Below, one piece after another: positions 54,531 through 57,820 of a stretch of 57,820 bases of DNA. The DNA is taken from assembly GCA_014825775.1 (NCBI GenBank), contig MVAQ01000133.1, positions 1 through 57,820 of the forward strand, written 5' to 3'. The notes beneath the pieces are model-generated. The model was not told where the DNA came from. It ran no database searches and saw nothing but the letters and a program-made list of their open reading frames with translations. Positions within the stretch are counted from its first letter, which is position 1, and every line of letters starts with the position of its first letter. The DNA is from Krasilnikovozyma curviuscula. Its lineage: Eukaryota > Basidiomycota > Tremellomycetes > Cystofilobasidiales > Mrakiaceae. The translations under genes were made by a program, and so were the position numbers.

Positions 54531-57258
54531 ATGGACGGATTTCCTTCGCCTCATAACATAGCAATCTTGGTGCTGATCCATGCTCTTGGGTTCAAGTTGC
54601 CCCCTCTGTTCGTTGAAGCGTCACCTGAAGCTCAAAACCTCCCACCGACATCAACGCTTACGACCAATATCCTCCAGCTGCTGATACGAGAAGTACTCGA
54701 GGTAAATAGTTTCATTTGTGGCCCGGGCCTATCACTGTGAAGACTGAAAGGATCCCCTTTTGTTGCTAGGTATCAGACCCTCCTACTTTTGGTGAGCTGC
54801 TGGATGAGCTCAGGTCTTTCGCTTCTTCATCTACCGATGGCATTGATGTGCTGTGTATACGGGTAGCCAAAAAGGTTTGTTGGAGCTTCTCCAAGCGTGG
54901 CTCAAAGCAACTGACGGTGCAATCAATAAACAGCTGGACTCCTTCGCCGTCACTTCGAACCTCTTCGACTTCTACACTCAAGGTGAGCTGCATTCGAGCC
55001 ATCTGTATGTGAAAAACTATGAACTGATTGGACTCTCACCGGTAGATATTCTGTGGACGAGCCCTTCGGAGGACGACCCAGACCATCCTCAACTGATTGA
55101 TGCCAACTCGCCTCTGGGACAATTCATGCGCCGACAACGTCTGGCTTTCACAAAGCTCACATTCGAAGGCACCATTATGCTGCAGAGGTCATTGAAGAAC
55201 TGGATTGAAGGAGGAGAAGTAAGTTCCTCTAGCGCGACGGCAGACGAAAGTGGTTGGAAGCAGGCTGTAAACGAGATTCGAGGGCTGGACGAGACATTAG
55301 AGACGAGGCTGAATACTTTTGAAAAGTACGTTCAACGTTCGTCTTCAAGTGTGTAAGTCTTGCTGACCTAATCCGTTGATCGCTCGGCTGTAGATACAAG
55401 TCGTCCTTGCACTCAGGCGACTACTCGTCTGCACTCTCTTCCCTTCACAAGTTCTTCGACTATCGCTTTCCCAACACTGGAGCCGAAAATCAAAGAGGTC
55501 TCCATCAGCATGCTCTGCTCAACTTGGCGCAATTTCATTACACACACGGTGAACTTACAGCTGCCAAAAGAGCTGTTGAAGAAACCATCAAGATTTCTCG
55601 AGCAGTCGGTGATGATGGATGCTTAGAAACTGCATTGAGGTGATCATTATTATCTCTTCTCTTCCTGTAATGAAAGTTATTTACTTTGTTCTATACGTCA
55701 TTCGCAGCCTTCATCAACGGATGCAGCCTGAGCTTTCACTGCCGACTTCTCTTCTTCCCACTACCCCTCTCGACCAGATATGGGATTTGAAGCGTCGCCT
55801 GGATCTTGGGGAATCTGTCACAAAGGCTTTTCAAAGTATCTATGTTGCGTTGGGAACACAAGAAGAATTATCGAGTGCGACCCCTACTCCGAAGGACGAG
55901 AACAGCACCAAATCAGCATCTTCATCTGGACTTGTTGGGGAAGGTGAATGGCATATCATTCAGGGAAGCCTGTGGAGCGATCTTGGAGATGAGAATCTTG
56001 CCTGTGTGAGAGAGGATCTGGCGCTTTCGTCTGATCTTTTAGACAGCGGATCTCGTTTGGGCATCATATGTTCCAAGGCGTCTCGTGTGAGTATCATTGG
56101 TTATTATTTGGCTCCCGAAATCTTGTGCTGACATTACTTGCCTCGGTTCAAAGTTTACGAAACAGGGCTTGTATTCGGAGGCTCTTTCAATTCTCTTGGA
56201 GCCATCCACATTCCAATCGCTTTCTCTACTTCAGTACTCTGAGTGGGCGGATGCTGTCTGGACAGTTCTGGAGGTTAAGGCCAAGCGACAGTAAGCATAC
56301 CTTCGACTTCTGCCCTTTCTTGTCAGTTATTAACTCAGATTTGCTTTTTTAGGAATAATGCTGCTGCTCTGAGGTACATTGCATCTGTTGCTTCTTCAAG
56401 AGAGCCCATTAAGTTTGGACCAGGAGGACCTTTGAGGTTTCTTGGGCATCCAGCTGAAGCAGGCTTTAATTCATTCACAGCGATCAGAGATGACGTTTGT
56501 GAGATGCTTGCAAAGGCAAAGGAGTACATGGTACGTCTTTCAAGCTGCTGCATAGTCGTTCTGGTACTGATTGGCATTGCATTATCTTCACTGTAGGATG
56601 TCGACCAGCCAACAGCTGCACTAGAGAAATTACTTGCTGCTTCTCAAGTTTCCAGTCGGACTGGTCTGCTGCAACTGTATAGGCTCTCAATTGTTGCACT
56701 TGCAGATGTTTCAATTCAGATGGACATGGAACTGGGTCAATTCTCACTAGATCTGGTAGATGAAGTCCTCGATCAGGTAAGCAAAATTTCTCCCACGTAT
56801 AGTTCAATTTGTTTCTGACCACTTCGATTTCAGATCGTAGTTGGAGCAGACGAAGAACTTCAGGGATATGCCCAGCTTGTTCGTGCTCAGGCCTTGATCC
56901 ATTGCGTGGGTCAGAGCCCCGATCCAGGTTTGTAGTTTTATCTAGCAAAGGTGTTGCGATTCTCACTGACCTGTTCCGTGTTTCAGTATCTCTACTTTAT
57001 GCCGCCATTCCTCATCTTCAATTAGCCATCACTGCCTTCTCCCTCATCTCCGCTTACAAATTACAACTGAAATCGCTGAAGTACCTTGCATTCATCTACA
57101 ATGCCATTCAAGAAATCAAGAAGAGAGACGAGGTATCGGATCAGTATGAAAGGTTGAAGATGGAGATTCTAAACGGCGGCGGCGAAGAAGAGTTGTACCG
57201 GGAGATTGGTGCGATAGTTGGGAAGATTGGAGCTGGAATCGCAGCGGGTGCTTTGTGA
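54531..57258 (+). CDS. APC5: anaphase-promoting complex subunit 5 (Apc5)
   Basis: Eleven exons: 54531-54701, 54770-54813, 54867-54982, 55046-55325, 55394-55639, 55708-56086, 56154-56290, 56353-56530, 56597-56776, 56834-56927, 56987-57258; 2097 nt, 698 residues. Apc5 is a scaffold of the APC/C ubiquitin ligase that drives exit from mitosis. The diagnostic block is SLHSGDYSSALSSLHKFFDY, followed by LHQHALLNLAQFHYTHGEL and AKRAVEETIKISRAVGDDGCL (residues about 205-285), the conserved TPR-like core of the family. The N-terminal region with LGQFMRRQRLAFTKLTF also fits. The rest consists of helical repeats. Intron 2 (53 nt) was needed to join two frames, and the 63-nt interval 54983-55045 is a stop-free in-frame intron candidate; if retained it adds 21 residues. 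Confidence 0.88.
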
Positions 57259-57820
57259 GGTGGAGAAGGAGGAACTTTATTCCCAGAAATTGTTATTCAA
57301 GAACGAATAAGCGGTTTGACTGGTGTGAGAAGCTGTCAAAGAAGGCAAGAAGCAAACTTTAAAATCAAAGAGAACAAAGAGAAGCTCTTCAGAGCCTCGA
57401 AACAGTACCAACCTTCTCTATAGTAACAAGATATTCTGAATCGCCTTCTTTGTGTTACCCACCTGTTATCCAGCTGATACATATGCTGTCAATAAGTACG
57501 ATATTGTGTTTTCAAAACGATTACGACGACTGATGACAGCGGCGCAGAGACCTCCAGCAATACCACCAGGGAGACCACTATCCCTTTCCTTCTCCCATCT
57601 CCATCTTTTCTTATACCGCCATCTCACCATTTCACCATCTCCCGCCTCTCCTCCTACGATGCATGACATCGCCCCCGCCACCACTCCGTCTCGTCTCGCT
57701 TCTCAAGTTCGCTGCGGGTGAAGCGACGCCACAGGGCAAGCACGTCGGTTCCCAGTTCCTAGCTGAACCGCACTTCGCTTTGGACATAGCTTAGCTTAGC
57801 TTGGCTTGGGCGAAAATTGA
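57259..57820. other. right-edge intergenic region
   Basis: Begins with the Apc5 3' flank. A TAGCT tandem run (three units) is seen at 57787-57804. Short frames on both strands near 57452-57721 have no recognisable family and probably belong to the promoter of the next gene. Confidence 0.6.

Noticed and set aside
1..57820. Transposons, CRISPR arrays, rRNA or biosynthetic cluster
   Set aside because: No transposase, reverse transcriptase, terminal repeats, spaced direct repeats or synthase genes are visible; gene content is mixed housekeeping.

Overview
The window is nuclear DNA of an intron-rich basidiomycete fungus, most likely a yeast-like member of the Tremellomycetes. Nearly every gene is cut by many short GT-AG introns (roughly 50-110 nt). 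The proteins are typical fungal housekeeping families, and one gene encodes a cryptococcal MP88-type mannoprotein. Species is not determined. No prokaryotic features, transposons, rRNA, tRNA or CRISPR array were recognised.

I reconstructed 21 protein genes by hand. For 20 of them the exon sums give whole codon numbers. Left to right: PhzF-like isomerase (-), unknown membrane protein (+), Tim21 (-), Mis14/Nsl1-like kinetochore protein (-), Sae2/Ctp1/CtIP (+), Ser/Thr-rich single-pass membrane protein (+), Prp45/SNW1 (+), F-box protein (+), PQ-loop transporter (+), Grg1/Ccg-1 starvation protein (+), mitochondrial SAM carrier Pet8 (-), degenerate acyl-CoA-synthetase-like protein (+), histone H1 (+), kinesin with SAM-like domain (+), M28 metallopeptidase (-), MFS monocarboxylate-type transporter (+), SUR7/PalI-family protein (-), MP88-type mannoprotein (-), Alg1 mannosyltransferase (-), GDS1-like winged-helix regulator (+), Cwc22 (+), M50B-like metallopeptidase with an apparent 1-nt frameshift (+), Qcr9 (+), Fan1 nuclease (+) and Apc5 (+). 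That list has 25 entries; the GDS1-like, PQ-loop and M50B models carry an unresolved boundary or frame, the others close cleanly.

The genes do not form one pathway. Themes that recur are DNA repair (Sae2/CtIP, Fan1), splicing (Prp45, Cwc22), mitosis (Mis14, kinesin, Apc5), mitochondria (Tim21, Pet8, Qcr9) and the cell surface/secretory route (Alg1, MP88-type protein, M28 peptidase, SUR7-type protein). Several neighbours are divergently transcribed from short shared intervals; the tightest is Mis14/Sae2 with 157 nt.

No clear new multigene system was found. The most interesting points are: the 1-nt frame break next to HEXXH in the M50B-like gene; a 673-nt Qcr9 intron with two stem-loops; a start codon alone in its own Qcr9 exon; a 5-nt microexon in Sae2; a long low-complexity insertion inside the Tim21 domain; a kinesin carrying a SAM-like domain; and an adenylate-forming enzyme relative that lost its P-loop signature.
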